Shown here one piece after another: positions 63,451 to 64,000 of a DNA stretch of 64,000 bases (positions within the stretch are counted from its first letter, which is position 1; each line of letters begins with the position of its first letter). The notes beneath the pieces were generated by a model that was not told the origin of the DNA, did no database searches, and saw only the letters and a program-made list of their open reading frames with translations. A program made the position numbers and the translations under genes. Source of the stretch: Trichobilharzia szidati (Eukaryota > Platyhelminthes > Trematoda > Strigeidida > Schistosomatidae); assembly GCA_944472155.2 (NCBI GenBank), contig OX235272.1, positions 7,982,354 through 8,046,353 of the forward strand. The letters run 5' to 3'.

Positions 63451-63639
63451 ATTTCATCTTGTACGCTTCAGTCCTTTTAAACTAGCTTCACAATTGAGCA
63501 TAATCTTTCATCTCCTTTTCACAAGATCTTCTTCACATTACCCTGAGATCTCTGCCCAAGTCGTCATTTACCATTCGGATTCCACTCGATAGTCTTCTTG
63601 GCAGGTAATCTCATTCAGCAATCTCCTCAGTGTGTGTCC

Positions 63640-64000
63640 TATTCCCCTCCATTTCCTTCTGCGTATCTGTATGAGGTAATAGCTTCTTGGTTGCTTCATC
63701 GCACGGCAGAGTTCCATGTTGCCCATCCTTTCTGGCTGGCAATCTATATTCAGTGTGGAGACAGCTAAGGGAGCTATCGATAGAAGTATCTAGCCTTTTG
63801 GAGACGCTCGCTCCACGTCTGTGAAATATATGGAAGCACTTAGTTGGCAGGTGTGTTGAAAATCCAAATTTTGTTCCTTATGCTTAGTACAGCTAATTCC
63901 CACACTGATTTCAGTTTATTGAAGATCTCTCTTGCTTCCCAAATCTTTCCTGACGTTGACGTTCTCATCCTCGCTGTCACCTCTGGCTGAAATGATGCTG
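63640..64000 (-). mobile_element. RTE-2-related C-terminal fragment, cut by the window edge
   Basis: Reversed, it reads SVWELAVLSIRNKIWIFN and TWSERLQKA, matching the region that precedes the RTE-2 protein end, with stops. The element continues beyond the window. Confidence 0.6.

Overview
The window is eukaryotic and almost certainly from a blood fluke (Schistosoma or a close relative). It carries RTE-clade LINEs resembling schistosome SR2, several Penelope-like elements, a Merlin-type transposase remnant, tRNA-headed repeats with hammerhead-like cores of the Sm-alpha kind, and a gene that combines a 41-nt micro-intron with introns above 10 kb. I cannot fix the species from sequence alone.

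One host protein gene is well supported: a plus-strand, four-exon START-domain lipid-transfer gene of the PCTP/STARD10 group at 9462-36769. Its exons total 981 coding bases (326 aa) spread over 27.3 kb. Intron phases agree at every junction, and the two large introns (11,096 and 15,190 nt) are packed with retroelements. No other host gene is certain. An orphan open frame at 45.0 kb and a U6 snRNA copy at 22.8 kb are listed with their limits.

Layout. 1-0.6 kb: decayed Merlin transposase. 2.06-5.9 kb: full-length RTE-clade LINE (called SR2-like A) with one internal stop and target-site duplications (TSDs). 7.0-7.3 kb: 3' end of a second RTE family (called RTE-2, AAT tail). 9.46-36.8 kb: the START gene. 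Its second intron holds a three-level nest (11.25-15.57 kb) and an intact Ty3/Gypsy element with identical LTRs (16.08-20.07 kb). Its third intron holds many SR2-like fragments, SINEs, a U6/SINE chimera and Penelope pieces. 37.8-64 kb: a mosaic of Penelope-like elements (often as inverted terminal arms), Sm-alpha-like units, other SINEs and LINE fragments.

The elements interact visibly. SINE family 1 shares its 3' end with RTE-2, suggesting that RTE-2 enzymes mobilised it. Several insertions carry inverted 5' parts, as twin priming or template switching produces. TSDs allow the order of insertion to be read. I found no operon-like or defence system. The most unusual items are the apparent self-priming LTR element, the U6/SINE chimera, a perfect 116-bp inverted repeat, a 61-bp LINE insertion with full TSDs, and an inverted duplication of a Penelope/RTE-2 composite. 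Coordinates of decayed repeats are approximate, usually within 10-30 bases, unless a TSD is quoted.
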